From assembly GCF_035222275.1 (NCBI RefSeq), contig NC_085885.1:1488001-1552000 (forward strand): a stretch of 64,000 nucleotides of DNA, given 5' to 3'. A program made the translations under genes and the position numbers. Below, one piece after another: positions 25,701 through 38,039 of this stretch (positions are counted from its first letter, which is position 1; each line of letters begins with the position of its first letter). The notes beneath the pieces were generated by a model, which had not been told where the DNA came from, did not search any database, and worked only from the letters and a program-made list of their open reading frames with translations. Source of the DNA: Podospora bellae-mahoneyi. Taxonomy: Eukaryota > Ascomycota > Sordariomycetes > Sordariales > Podosporaceae.

Positions 25701-27913
25701 GAGATTAGATCAGACTGTACACGATGGGTACACCACCTCGCCGTGGACCTGAGCGAGATGTCGTCACAGCGGGCTGCTGCAGGTGCATATCCGCACACCC
25801 GATTTCTTCCAAAGCTGAAGAAAGAACTTTTGATGTGCCCGTGGCGCTGACACATTCGAGGCACGGCCATGTAGGGTTTCAGAAGGGTGCATGTACTGGA
25901 GGTCAGCCTTGCACATATCACCCTCGAAATTGGCCCTGCTTGATAAAATACCTCACGACGTGCCACATCTGGGGTAATTCCTGTCAAAATCTGCGCGCCA
26001 AGATGAGGAAGTTGAGGTAACTCTTAATTACATTGATATTATTACTACAAGAGCATGCCACCACGGTGCCTTTACCAGTCTCCCAGTGCACTGCTGTACG
26101 GGTTTTTGGTAGCGGCACCTAGGTTGTGCCCCCCATGCTCTGGTGCCCGGGTCCTTGTCAGGGGAGCTCATGCTTGCCGGCATACCCCTCCAAGACCTCA
26201 TGTTGGTGGTTCCTTCCGTCCTGGGACCGAAATGTCAAATTCTAACGGCAACTGTGACCCAGCTGTCGATAACCGGGGCAAGAACGACCGTCCTACCCGT
26301 AATACTGGAAGGAGCAATCCATCACCTGAGCTGTCACCCCAGATTACTCCGTATCTACATACACTACTCTTCCCCGGATCGGCTCCCAGCGAAACAGGAA
26401 TAGCTTTACTCACGTCTGGGTCCCTCCTCATCTCGCGCCAGCGGATCAAGATCATCAACATCCGGCCCCACCCCCGTCATCTCGGCGGCACTCGGAAGAT
26501 AGCTCTTGTGGGCCCCTGTTGCGCATCCGTTCTGGATTTCCGGGGCAGGCCAGCTCCAGACAGGAGTCTTGATACGGGACACGGACGCGTTGATGAACGT
26601 TCGAAGCTCCCTCTCTCTCTCAAATCTCAGTGCTGTCACTAAAAGAGACGATACAGCGGAGCGACCCTGGGCCAATCGACGTCTCCCATCGGCGACCCGT
26701 CTGCATGGTGCGTTACTGGGTGCGTTGCCCAGCGTTCGGTTCCAACTGTCTGCAACGGCACTGGTGCACTGCTACCCAGTCTAACTGTCGGTCATATTAA
26801 CCGTAGCAGAAGTAGCAGGGAGGCACCCAGACGCCCAAAAAGTACTTACCCATTCCCTCCCACCGCAGCGACTGGGCTCGTTCTCGATTTTGAACCCTCC
26901 CCTCCCCCCTCCACTGTCTGTGCCCTGTAACAGCCCTGAGATGACCGGGGGGTTTGCTGGCATTGTGGTTTACCCTTCGATTTGCAGCCATCCATGGCCA
27001 TCCACCTACCAGGGTGACCTGCCTACGACTATCCCTGCTCCGTCTAGCCCCATCTCAAATGCGCCGTTGCTCTTCTTTAAGTCGCACAAAAACCACCGGC
27101 TTCCACTGGCTCCAAATCTCTCCTTCAACCGACCGACTCTCACTAGCCGCCCAGCCTGAGAGTAGTATCACCGAGCATCGATATATACGGCACGACGACC
27201 ACCCGGCACCTGGCACCTCTCCAGCACCTTGGGCACCAATCCATACGCGCGCCTTTTCACGCCTCCAGCTCCCCAGACGACGAACAGGGTGACGATACAC
27301 TTCTTCTGCAGCTCTCCGATAGTCTTCCTCCAATCTTCGGTCATCTGGCGCAGAGCACTAACACGGTTGTGCGCGCTGTGCTGTGATACTCGATTCACCA
27401 GGACTCCCCATACCGGGAATCACCCTCTGCGTCATCGCTTGTCTGACAACCAGGCCTCCTTTCTCGTGCGTCTGCAGCCGACTCCTTCTCCAGTAAACAA
27501 GCGGCCGGTTCAGTTCGGCCGGATCCTGCTGTCGTCCATCCTCAAAAGGGGACCGCTGTCTTGGACCAAAGAAGAGGCGCCAAAGGCCCGCCTCCGAAGC
27601 ACTTGCCATCTCGCCCCACGTCAGACTTTTGCATCTTTTCGAAAACATCATAAACCTCTTTCAGGAGACCCGCCAAATATTCTGGCCCCCGAGGACACCG
27701 GGCAGTGACACTCTTGAACTTGGCTGCATCGGGTAATGTCGATCAGCGTCTCTGGATCTGGGGTACGGTCTGGAAGTTTGTCTCCCCAGGCGGAGACTTC
27801 CGTGAGACCATCGTGTTAACTGAGCTTACACCGACGCCGTCCTCATCGAAGCCCTCGACCCGAGTTAGACGGTCCCCTTCCGGACTCTTGGCTACGCCAA
27901 AGCCGCCTCCTCC

Positions 27914-30511
27914 ATGCAGCGCAGCCATCCAGGTGACGACTCCTGGACACCTCTCGGCCAACGCCGAGGGATATCAGACCTGGCGCGATCCGCCTTGAGT
28001 CTCGACTTGCACTGGGTCAGGGCAGACACTGAAAGTGCTGCTCGTCAGAGGAGCTATCCCTCTCCCCCCATGTCAGGATCTCCATCGATCCCCCCTAAAC
28101 TCAGCCAGGAGGCAGCCGAACGGGCGCAGGGAAGCTATCAGCCCATCACGCAGGATGTTTACCGTGGAATCCCAACATCACAAGGTCACGAAAGAGCGCA
28201 GGCGAGTAACATAGCCGGACCTTCTCGGCAATTCCTCACCGATCCACCAGAACGAACCGCATATTCTTTCCCTCCACAGCAATCTGAGAGACCGGCACCT
28301 CAGCCTCTTACTTACTCCCATTTGTCCAGCCAGATCGGTGGACAACCAGGGCCGGCATATCTCCCAATCCCAGGCACAGGCAGTGCAGTTGGGCCACCGG
28401 GACAGCTAGCAGCTTCGCAAACCTATCCTTCAGCACTTCACTCACAGCTGCAAGATCCTCTTCAACATAGCTCTGCAAAGGCGAGGAAGACCAAGGGGCA
28501 TGTGGCATCCGCATGTGTGCCGTGCAAGAAAGCCCACCTTCGGTTGGTTGCCCTGTCAAAACCTGTTGGCATTGCCTAAAGACACGAGACTGACAGCTTG
28601 CAGATGTGACCGTAGGTACCCAGAGCCCTTTCGCCCCGATTGATCACAAGAAGCAGGACAGAAATTGGACGCAGAGTGTGAACAGGCATCGCCAACGCTG
28701 CGGCACCGCAAATGCGATCCCTGGTTTTGATTGACATGATATTGTCAACAATTCCGGGATTGTTTTAGGCGCGGCATCGACTAGCGCCTAGCACCAGTGT
28801 GACGCGGTATACCCCCATGAGCAATTTCTGTTTTTGGCACGGCATACTCAAGATGAGACGACCCACTAGGCCAGTGACGAATGGGTTGGGAACTCTTGGG
28901 CCGCCCGACTGCAGGAACGGGTGGAGGTGGTTCTCAAGCGGGTTCCATGCTGTTCCGGGCCCGGGTAGGAGAATGCAGATAATCCAGCATGCTTATGCGT
29001 GGATGAGCTCGCCGACAGTTGGCTCGCTACTGCAGCGCGGATGCTTGGTCCTGCGGCAAAACCGGGCCGCTGCCCTTGAGGTGTGGTGGGATTCCCGCAA
29101 ATACACGGCCCGGACGCCTCTGTTTCCACCATCGTTTTAGCCATGGTGGCGCCGAGATGGGAATGGGCTTTGTCGATGAGGAATCCCAACTGCTTGTCCT
29201 TTCTGTTCACCAAGTACTTCGAAGTTGCGATTAGAGAATCTGCTGACCGTTTTCACAGCGGAGCGACCTTGTAGCCGATGTGTCTCTCAAAACAAGGCCG
29301 ATCAATGCGTCGACGTCCAGCACAAGAAGCGCGGGCGACCCCGGCTTCGAGACGACAACCAGACGAGATATGAAAGCGGGGGAAGGATGGGAAGTGCAGC
29401 AGAGGCCATGAGAAGGCCCTTGACGTCCGTGTATGGCTCGGGTTCCACGATGGGTATGGTTCAAAGTGACAGTCTCCGACGCACTCAGTCGTATCGCGTG
29501 CTGAAATCTCAGCCAGCCGAATCAATCGCACCGAGATTCCTCGAACGAGGTTTGGCAGCTGATGCAAACGTTTTTCCAGCTCCCCTATCGATATCGACAA
29601 CGAGGGTTCCCGAAGAACCAGTGGCATACTTGAGGGTTGTTGGCCTGGAGTTTTTGAAGGCATCGGCAACCTTCTACAGCGCCATAGGACGGCCGTCGAG
29701 AACGGGTTTCAAACTGCTGGAGGATGTACTTGCACCCGGTGATCGCGGCAAGGCCGAGAGGATTGACCGACAGACAAAGGAGGAGCAACGGAACAGAGAG
29801 ATGGGACTGCCGGCCATGACGACCGTCGATGAGCAAGCCCACTTTGCTCAAAGACTCGGGTTCGGCGCAGATGACATTGCAAGATACCAGACAGACTGGA
29901 GGGTGGAGCATCTTACCTTTGAGGGAGAAGATGGTCAGCATCGACAATTTCCAACTCGATTTGGGCTGGTGAAGGAAGATTCGGTTTGGTTTGTCGTACT
30001 AATCCTCCAGATCCAGCCACCTAGACCATATCAGTACCCGACGCCCTCGCCGAACCCAAGAGACAACACATATCCGTATCAGCCCACGCCCCTGTCGTTT
30101 TCCCAGCCCACGCCCATGTCAGCGACGTTCGATCCGAGGCAATCAAGGCTAGGAGAGCCTTCGCCCTACGGAGCGAGGCAGTCGATGGCCATTGGAGCCC
30201 CGCCACCATCGATAATGACGGGAAGGAGCCCTGGCCTTCCCTCAGGTTACGTCCCATCTCCAAACAGGCCTAGCTACCCAGAAACGTCATCCTCCTACCA
30301 GGTACCCAGAAGCGAGATTCATCCTCCATCAAGTCGGCCGCCTCAGATGCAAGGGTACCAGCTTCCACCGTTGAACCTTGGGCCTTCCACGGGTCCTTCC
30401 CAACCGCAGCCACAAGAGCGGCAGTCTCGAGGAGATCGACCACGAGTTGATATTGGCGGTCTCCTTGATCACCCGGGTCACCCCAGGGATCCACCACCAC
30501 CCCAACAATGA
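27914..30511 (+). CDS. Zn(II)2Cys6 transcription factor with PAS-like region
   Basis: Probable nuclear DNA-binding regulator; target pathway unknown. Proposed exons are 27914-28542, 28604-28611 (8 nt) and 29259-30511, giving 629 residues. The first exon has a Ser/Pro/Gln-rich stretch with R-S-Y-P-S-P-P-M-S-G-S-P. The zinc cluster is assembled over all three exons: C201-x2-C204-x6-C211-x5-C217-x2-C220-x8-C229, followed by a basic K-K-R-G-R-P-R-L linker. Without the micro-exon Cys211 is lost and the frame stops. The second intron is unusually long (647 nt) but ends in a perfect TGCTGAC branch and CACAG acceptor. Residues about 330-450 resemble the PAS-like domain found in some fungal zinc-cluster proteins (E-F-L-K-A-S-A-T-F). 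The C-terminus is Pro-rich and disordered. The first donor (GTTGGT) is weak, and the start may be the later Met at 28070. Confidence 0.75.
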
Positions 30512-33450
30512 TACTCATGATGAGATGGGCAATTCAAAGACCAGGATATGGGAGCGGCGGTGCGATTTGCCGTGGGATGTCAAAAGCATGTTGTTGATCA
30601 TTTTTTGGTTAGCTCCGCAGGTTTGGATGCAAGTTTCGCCGGGCAGGAATATTCGTGAAGTTGATCGCGCTTTCGAGTGGCTTTGCATAGATGATACCAC
30701 TGTACAATTGGCAGAAGTTGTGGGCCGCGGTGCATTTTTGGGCGTTGGAATGTCTTTGTGGAGGATGTTTGGGGCATATGCCATTGTGTGGCACTTTTCT
30801 CTCTTCTTTTTTGTGACTTTCTGTTTCTCTTCTGTGTTTTTCTTCAGACTCCTTTTTCGCTTCTTTTCATTTCTTCGACATCTTTTGACTTCTCTTCTTT
30901 GAGAACCGCCGCGGCGGGCTTGGTTGTTGGCTAGGCGGTACCGGGCTTTTTTCCTCTTGTATGGGATTGTTATCCCTTTTCAGGCAGGCGGAAGGGATGC
31001 CGCGCTTTTTTGGGGGAGGATTATCTTTGGTGGACTTTTCTTGTATGAACTATAGTGTGGTGGATAAATGCGGACATAGCGATTGGTACGTGTGAGTCGG
31101 AAAAACCGGGAGGGGGAAAGGATATACTGGGAATTAACTGTCAATGTCTTGTTGGCTGTGTGCTTGGGAACTCTTTGTCGATGATGTTTGTTGTGTGTTG
31201 TGTGTATATGTTGCTGTCGTTTGGGTTGTTGTGAGAAGTGAAGAAGGGGGGGGAAGAGAACGAATGAGATGGCATGGGATATTCGCCTATGTCGGGTCGA
31301 CATGATCATCCCGGGGTTCCTTCCTTTCCCCTCTCGTATGTATGCTGATATGCGGCCCGTCTGGTAGGCCGGCCCACCATCACTCATTCCTTTGTAGATC
31401 CGGACGGTCCAGGCCCAGCATGGGATCTTTTTTTGGGAAATGAAATAGGAGGTGCGGTTGCTATCAATAGATGTTGACCCGGAGTTTCGGTAACATGGCT
31501 CGAATGTGTGGGTGGTGATCTGATGGTTGTGTGGGGCAACCGTTGTTGAGATGAGGGGACGTTGATTTAAGGTTGGTTTTTAGTCGACCGTTGGAAAGTT
31601 TGGCGGACCTCCTCCACCCGTTTCCGCACATGCCACCTCTCCGTGCCGGGCCGTTGCTCAAAGGGGGGAGGGAATGGTGTGCCGACGGGACGTGCCGGTC
31701 GTGGGTACTGATCTGGGTCGTTGTTGAAGATCGCACACCTGGTGATGACGAGAAGGAATAGGAAGAAGTGCCCGGGGGGAATCAGGCGACCATGGCGGCG
31801 GGTAGGTGTGTGTGTGTGTCGGATGAAAAGGGAAACGCCACATGTCTCTTCGCTTGGCCGAGGAGGGAAGGTCCTTTTTTTTTTTCAAGGTTTTGCAACC
31901 AAAGGGCCCTTTTAGGTCGTACCCGAAATACGCGGGTGGAAATAGATTGCGGTGCCTTGCTGCTGGCTGCTTGCTGACATGAATGAATCCTGAATGTCGG
32001 TTGTCGGCACTTGCTTCCATCCATCCATCCATCCATCCACCCTTTCCCTTTCCCTCAACACATCGTTGACCTAGGCAGTTGGTTTTTTGTTGACGTCGAA
32101 AGAGTCGAGAATTGGACAGCTGCCGGGTGGATTCTATGGGGACGGGTCAGGTATTAATATCGATAGCGTCAGAAATTCCAAATAGGAGATCGGGCTGGGT
32201 GAATCATGTTGTGGTCTCGCTCGGGTCGGGTTGAAGGAGACGGCCGGCTGGCTGGCTGGCGCTCGGTCGGTCGGTGTGTGTCGGTCGATCGGTGTAATAT
32301 GAATCACTTTTCTTTTCTTTTCCTCATTACCCGTGTTGAAGGCTTGGGGTGTTTGTGAGACCCTTTTCGCAAACAAGAAACGAAGCGGGAAGAAACAAAA
32401 AAGCGAAGCAGAGAAAGGGAGGAGGAGGAAGGCATGAACAAGCAATGAACATTTTCAAGTAACACCCAAAAATAGGTTTTTTTTGTTGCTCTCTGTCCAA
32501 GGCATATATATCAGACTTGCAACCATCCTGACATGTTATAATAACACAACATCCAAGCAGCATGAATAAAGCATCCCCGCCAAACCGCACGATCCCACCA
32601 ACCCATCCCCGATCCGGCCACCCCAATGAAACGACAATTCCCAAAAAGAAAGAAACGTTGCAGCGGACCGCTTGGAAGGTTGCTTCTTTTGGCTTGGATC
32701 TTGTTTTTTTGGCCCGCTGGTTCAAACCGGTGAAAAGGAGAATGGAGTGCAGGGGATTGGTGCGCATGTGAAAAAAAAAAGGGAAACCCCTTCAACTTAC
32801 ACTATATAAAATATCATCGTGATCGTGGAAGTTGCATCGGAGATTTTTATTCCCAATAGAAAATGCCCCGATGCAGCGCTCGATTGGTCGCGGCGGCGGC
32901 AGGGCCGTTTACGCTACCCACTGTTGAGATTTTGGAGGCGCATGAGCCATTCGGAGATTTTTTGGTTCAATTGCTTTTTTTGTGGGCGCGACAAGAAGAG
33001 GGTCAACAGCGGAAAATGCAACAGTGGACAGGGTTGGCAGGGCCCAACTTGCTTGGTCGTCCACCCGTTCATATCAAACCAAACCTGGAGGTGCAGCAGA
33101 GAGGTGGTGCTGATCCAATGACGCTGTGGGAAACGGATAGGGCAGGCAGTTGAAGAAAAAAAAGGGGCCAACCAAGGATTGACACGATTGGTCTGCAGGC
33201 TTTTGTTCACTTTGAGATACAGAGGTAAAACACAGAGGAGAATAATAGGATGGTGAGACACAAGTTCACATTATCCTGATAAAACATGCTTCGTGTTCGC
33301 TACCTATAAATTATGAGCCGCCTGATATAAGTGCACCGCTGATCTGAGTACATACTGGAATTACCAAACAACTCTGCAACCTTACATTATAAGAAAACCA
33401 TCTCACTTGCCCAACAAACCCTTCTCAAAAACACACCCCAGTCAGAAATG
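30512..33450. other. Intergenic region, T-rich then mixed
   Basis: No gene recognised. It starts with the probable 3' UTR of the zinc-cluster gene (T-rich 30785-30900). It contains a TCCA tandem repeat at 32017-32039, several poly-A/T runs and short chance frames. No tRNA seen. Confidence 0.5.
32017..32039 (+). repeat. TCCA tetranucleotide repeat
   Basis: About five to six tandem copies of a CCAT/TCCA unit. Simple repeat in intergenic DNA. Confidence 0.85.
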
Positions 33451-34220
33451 TCACCTTCTCTGATCCTCCTCTGCATCACCCTCTCTCGACTGCCCTTCGA
33501 TTGGTCTCCCCCTTATGCCAGGCACATTCGTTGGCTGCTGTGGCGGTAACCTCCTCGACACGGACCGAATAGGCAATGTTCTCCTATTCCCAATCACCAC
33601 CGTCTGAGGATCCGACTGGAATATCGGATCTTGTTGTCTTTCCGGAGACAAAATTCGATCGATGTCATCAAAGTCTGCCACGGATATCGATGGAACCTCC
33701 GTGGGGGCAGATGAAAATGGGAAAGATGTCGTTGGTGCTTCCGTAGATGGAGACATGAGCTCGAGTTCCTCCGTCATTCTATCCCTTTTTGCATAGCGTT
33801 CTTCATCTTCATCGATAGTCTCACTGTCATATGGTCGTTTCTGGCCCGAGTGGACGCCGCCAGAGGTCAAACCCAGCAAGACATCCTCGTTAGGAAGTAA
33901 TGGGTCCTCTCCGGATTGTCGAAGCAAGAAGTCGATCGACAGTTGGGAGGATTGCGAATTCGACTGGCTTGGATGTTGTTCAAAAGCCGGTTCGGGCTGT
34001 GATGGTGAAGGTAGTCTTGATGGTGTTTGTGAGGGGCCGGTTGCGCTTCTCCCCCTGTGATAGGCGAGGATGAGCACCATGGAAAGCGAGATTTTGCCGG
34101 GTTAAAGTCTTACCTGTTGCTGAGAGCATCAAGCTGAACTTGGACTGACGAGTTGGCGTCACTTCCATTGGGGTCCGGACTCGAAAGTCGGGGAAATGGT
34201 AGTCGTGAGTCGTTTGACAT
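33451..34220 (-). CDS. Uncharacterised Ser/Pro-rich acidic protein
   Basis: I do not recognise this protein. Two exons on the minus strand, 34220-34114 and 34054-33451, are joined across a 59-nt intron with consensus GTAAGA donor and TCACAG acceptor, giving 236 residues. The start MSNDSRLPF sits on a clean ATG. The protein is largely disordered: Ser/Pro/Gln-rich at 35-70, a short hydrophobic/acidic element S-I-D-F-L-L-R-Q-S-G (about 75-85), a K-R-P-Y-D-S-E motif followed by an acidic/basic stretch (about 110-130) and an Arg-rich tail. Such a layout is common in nuclear adaptor proteins, but no function can be assigned. It is divergent from MLH1 with a 1.4-kb shared upstream region. The intact splice sites and C/G-ending codons support a real gene. 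Confidence 0.7.
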
Positions 34221-35640
34221 TGTGACTTGAGGCGAGTCTGTGAGACGTGATGGATATAGTCAAGAGTGGAGGTGTGGGGGAAGCTGCACACTAAATGCAG
34301 ATCTGAAGGGAATTGATTGCCGAGCGGGGAGGCTCTGCATATTTATGAGGGCAAGAGAGATGCGAGAAAATGTAGGTAGAAACAGAAAAAAAAAAAAAAA
34401 GACATGCAATGCATAGCAAAGAAACGAAACGGAGGGAAACCGGACGTTGCCCGAGAGACTGCAAGGCCGGCCCAGCTTGTGAGCCCTCCAGGAAGCCTGG
34501 AAATCACAGGGCTGCATCCATTTTCCCCCCTAGGTGAAAAGCATTTGGCATGCACCTAGTTGGCACGGTAGAGCATCGTGCAGCGGGTGTGTGATGCACG
34601 CAAGAGCGGGAGCGGCGCGCCGCCTAGTTGGGTGAATGCAGAAGCCATCACACAGTCACACCCGCCTCTTCAACGGCCATCAAGAATGGCCCGCTGGCCA
34701 CTGGGCCCCCCTGTTGTCCATCCACCCAGTGCTACCACATGCACATGGCCCGATGGCACATCACAAAGATGGGCTTCGACACAACAGAAAAGCCGGGTAG
34801 GAGACATGCTTTGAACTGGCGCAGCACTCCAGCGGTCTTCACCTAAAGGCGAGGCCGGTCTTGATCTTCTCCATCATTCAGTTTCGGGCCATGGGTGAGA
34901 TGGGATTAAATGGAAGCCTGGAGATCTTGGAGACCTCAAACGATTTGAAGGTTGAATTCGAGCCCTCCGAATTGGGCCGGGAGGTCGTTTTGTTTCCGCG
35001 AGGGCAAAGGAACCGTGGCTAAGCATCGAGCTGACTTTTCTACGCCCTCTCCTAGAACCGATTGATCTCCAATTGCAGTGGCTTAAGCGGCTCAAGTAGA
35101 GGTTGGGGCCGCGATTATGGCCTTGGAATATGACAAATGGGGTAAAGGTGGAATTGTTGGTCTGCTATGCTCCAAATATGATAATCAAGTTCGGACTGCT
35201 GTATCTGAAGAGCCTGGTGGGAGAAAAACACAAAAGAGAACGTCGGTTGTGGCTGTGGTGTTTTGTTGGTTCTTGAACAGTTCGGGACTGGTCGATCGAG
35301 GTCGGGTTCCCTCCACGCCAAGCATTTCCATTATCAGCACGCCAAGATATTAGTCCTAGAGTGGGGTGACAGGACCCTGAACCGAGCGGGCCGGACGGTG
35401 CACGAACAATCCGGGGCAAGCACGGTCCACCCAACCCCCGCAGGAAGAAGGTTCAACGGTGAATGCCTAGCAGAACTTGGTGTGAGCCTTTCATCGGCTG
35501 TTCTTTCCTCTTCTCCCTGTCCAGCTGAAATGTTAAGGTAGGGGTGAAATCTGGATGCCTGGATAAGACCTTGACGAAATCCTCCTGCTCTTTCTCCGCA
35601 TCGCGCTTTTCTTCCGCGTCGAGCATTCAACGGCGCCACT
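34221..35640. other. Divergent intergenic region, uncharacterised gene / MLH1
   Basis: Shared upstream DNA of two divergent genes. A poly-A run lies at 34385-34400. No RNA gene or repeat recognised; open frames are short and overlapping. Confidence 0.5.
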
Positions 35641-38039
35641 ATGAGTGATGCAATGGAGGTGGATTCCGAGGTGGATGGGCCTCGCGGTGCCAAGAGGAAG
35701 GCTGATGCTCTTGACGACAACACCCCCCAACGTCGAATCAAGGTACAGCTCCCGGCACCATCTTTTTTTGAGACGAGCTGCACTAACAGCATGCTCATAG
35801 CCCCTGGACGAAGATGTCATCAACAAAATTGCTGCCGGGGAAATCATCGTGGCTCCCGTGAACGCCTTGAAGGAGTTGATGGAGAACTCTGTCGACGCGG
35901 GATCAACCACCGTAGATGTTTCGGTGAAAGAGGGAGGCTTGAAGTTACTACAGATCACTGATAATGGCTCTGGTATCGAGGTTCGATCCCCCCTGTTAGC
36001 GTCCGCTATCACCCGCTCGCTTCCTCGCCGCCCCCTTCATCCCCCTTGTTCCGAGTGGTTACTCATCAAAGAAACAGAAAGAAGATCTGCCAATATTGTG
36101 TCAACGTTTCACGACGTCCAAGCTCCAAAAGTTTGAAGACCTTCAGACCATCGCTACCTATGGTTTCAGAGGCGAGGCCTTGGCCAGCATCAGCCACATT
36201 GCCCATCTTACCGTGACTACGAAAACACGGGACTCAGAGTGTGCCTGGAGGGGTCACTATGGCAGCGGAGTGTTAGTCCCAGCCAAACCTGGCCAGTCTC
36301 CTGACCCAAAGCCTGTATCTGGCCGACAAGGCACCCAGATTACCGTTGAAGATTTGTTCTTCAACGTTCCTACAAGACGGCGTGCGTTTCGATCACCAGC
36401 CAACGAGTACAACAAAATCCTGGACATGGTTGGGAGATATGCTATCCATTGTACCGGTGTGGGTTTCACATGCAAGAAACATGGCGAATCATCCAAAGGC
36501 ATCTCCGTATCTCCAACAGCGCCATGTCTGGACAGGATCAGACAAATCTACGGCGCAAGCGTTGCCAACGAGCTCACCGAATTCGAGACGAAAGATGATC
36601 AATGGGGGTTCAAGGCAAAGGGGCTTGCCACCAACGCCAACTACAGAACCAAAAAAACTACCTTGCTGTTGTTCATTAATAACAGATGTGTTGAGTCAAC
36701 CAACATCCGCAAGGCACTCGAGCAGACCTATGCGTCATTCCTCCCCAAAAACGGTCATCCGTTTGTATACCTCAGCCTTGAGATAGACCCACGCCGGGTC
36801 GACGTCAACGTCCACCCAACCAAACAAGAAGTTAACTTCTTGAATGAAGACGAAACCATTCAAGCAGTATGCGAACACTTGCGCTCCAAACTAGCCGAGG
36901 TAGATGCCAGCAGGACCTTCCTCACCCAGACCCTCCTCCCAGCAAGCAGCCGGGCTGCCTCCTCCACTCAACTGCCACCAGCCCCCTCTGCACCCTCTAT
37001 GGCGACCCCGGCTTCCAGTCGAAGAGCCCCTCCTAGAAGCGACACCAGCCTCGTCAGGACAGACACAAACCTTCGGAAAATCACGAGCATGCTCCCCCCT
37101 GCCAGACCAGGCGGCAGCACGCCATCCCGCCCAGGCCCAGAGCCCATGGAATTTGACACGGCACCCGAGCCTCGTCAGCCCACATCTTGTCATTTGCACA
37201 GCATCAAAGAGCTCCGCGCAGAAGTCCGCGAGGAGATGCACAACGAGCTCACTGATATCTTTGCCAACCACACTTTTGTCGGAATTGTTGACGAGCGCCG
37301 CAGGCTGGCTGCTATACAAGCTGGCGTTAAGCTCTACATGATTGACTACGGCCGGGTGTGTTACGAATACTTTTACCAGTCAGGGCTAACAGATTTCGGT
37401 AATTTTGGTGCGGTACAATTTCAGCCTCCTCTTGACATTCGCAACCTACTGTCATCGTCCCCAAATCTCCTCACTGAATATGAAGAAGAGCAGGATGATG
37501 ATGAGGAAGAGGACATTGACCCCGAAGAAAAGGCCGAGATCATAGAGGCTGTGGTGGAGAAGTTGATTGAGAGAAGAGAAATGTTGCTGGAGTACTTTAG
37601 TTTGGAAGTATCTCCCGCGGGAGAGTTGTGCAGTGTGCCGCTGTTGGTCAACGGGTATGAGCCACCTTTGACAAAGTTGCCAGGGTTCTTGGTGAGGTTG
37701 GGGCCTTGTGTCAACTGGACGGAGGAGAAGGCTTGTTTTGAGAGCTTCCTGAAGGAGCTGGCTGGATTTTATGTACCAGAGAGGTTGCCGCTGAAGAAGG
37801 TAGCCAAAGAGGAGGATGATGGGACGCTGGATAGTGCTGATGAGAGGGAAGAAGATAGTAAAGGGGAAGAGGAAAAGAGAATTGATGCGAGGAGGAGAAA
37901 TGTGAAATGGGCGTTGGAGCATGTGCTTTTCCCGGCGTTTAAGGCGAGGCTGGTCGGGACGAAAGGCATCATGGAGGCCGGGGGTGTGGTGGAGGTGGCG
38001 GATTTGAAGGGGCTGTACAGAGTCTTTGAAAGGTGTTAG
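35641..38039 (+). CDS. mlh1: DNA mismatch repair protein MLH1
   Basis: MutL-alpha subunit that couples mismatch recognition to strand removal and also acts in meiotic crossing-over. Three exons, 35641-35742, 35801-35980 and 36078-38039, give 747 residues. A 34-residue acidic/basic leader precedes the GHKL ATPase: I-A-A-G-E-I-I at 44-50, catalytic Glu59 and Mg-binding Asn63 in K-E-L-M-E-N, D-N-G-S-G-I, then T-Y-G-F-R-G-E-A-L in exon 3. The transducer domain has [13 protein letters not shown] Ser/Pro-rich linker (about 400-470) leads to the dimerisation domain, interrupted by an acidic run (about 565-580). The last residues F-E-R-C are the conserved MLH1 C-terminus, which contributes to the partner's endonuclease site. 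All motifs are intact. Human counterpart residues Glu34 and Asn38 support the assignment. Confidence 0.97.

Larger units (their letters stand above)
17131..27913. other. 10.8-kb region without a convincing gene
   Basis: Reading both strands I recognise no protein family, tRNA or transposon here. Contents seen are a CA repeat (17706-17749), a T run and TG repeat (18109-18138), a short TG repeat (21237-21254), and one stretch with strong C-ending codon bias (19441-19720, separate entry). Open frames of 100-215 codons, for example 21396-22040 (-) and 26055-26642 (+), lack recognisable domains and overlap other frames in the same place. From about 26900 the DNA becomes C-rich, like the promoter and leader of the downstream regulator. 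Likely long upstream regulatory DNA, possibly with non-coding transcripts. Confidence 0.55.

Noticed and set aside
26055-26642. Plus-strand frame of 195 codons
   Set aside because: Several overlapping frames of equal quality, no recognisable family, codon use unlike genes in the window.
35976-36000. tRNA B-box-like GGTTCGATCCC
   Set aside because: Lies in an MLH1 intron with no surrounding cloverleaf.
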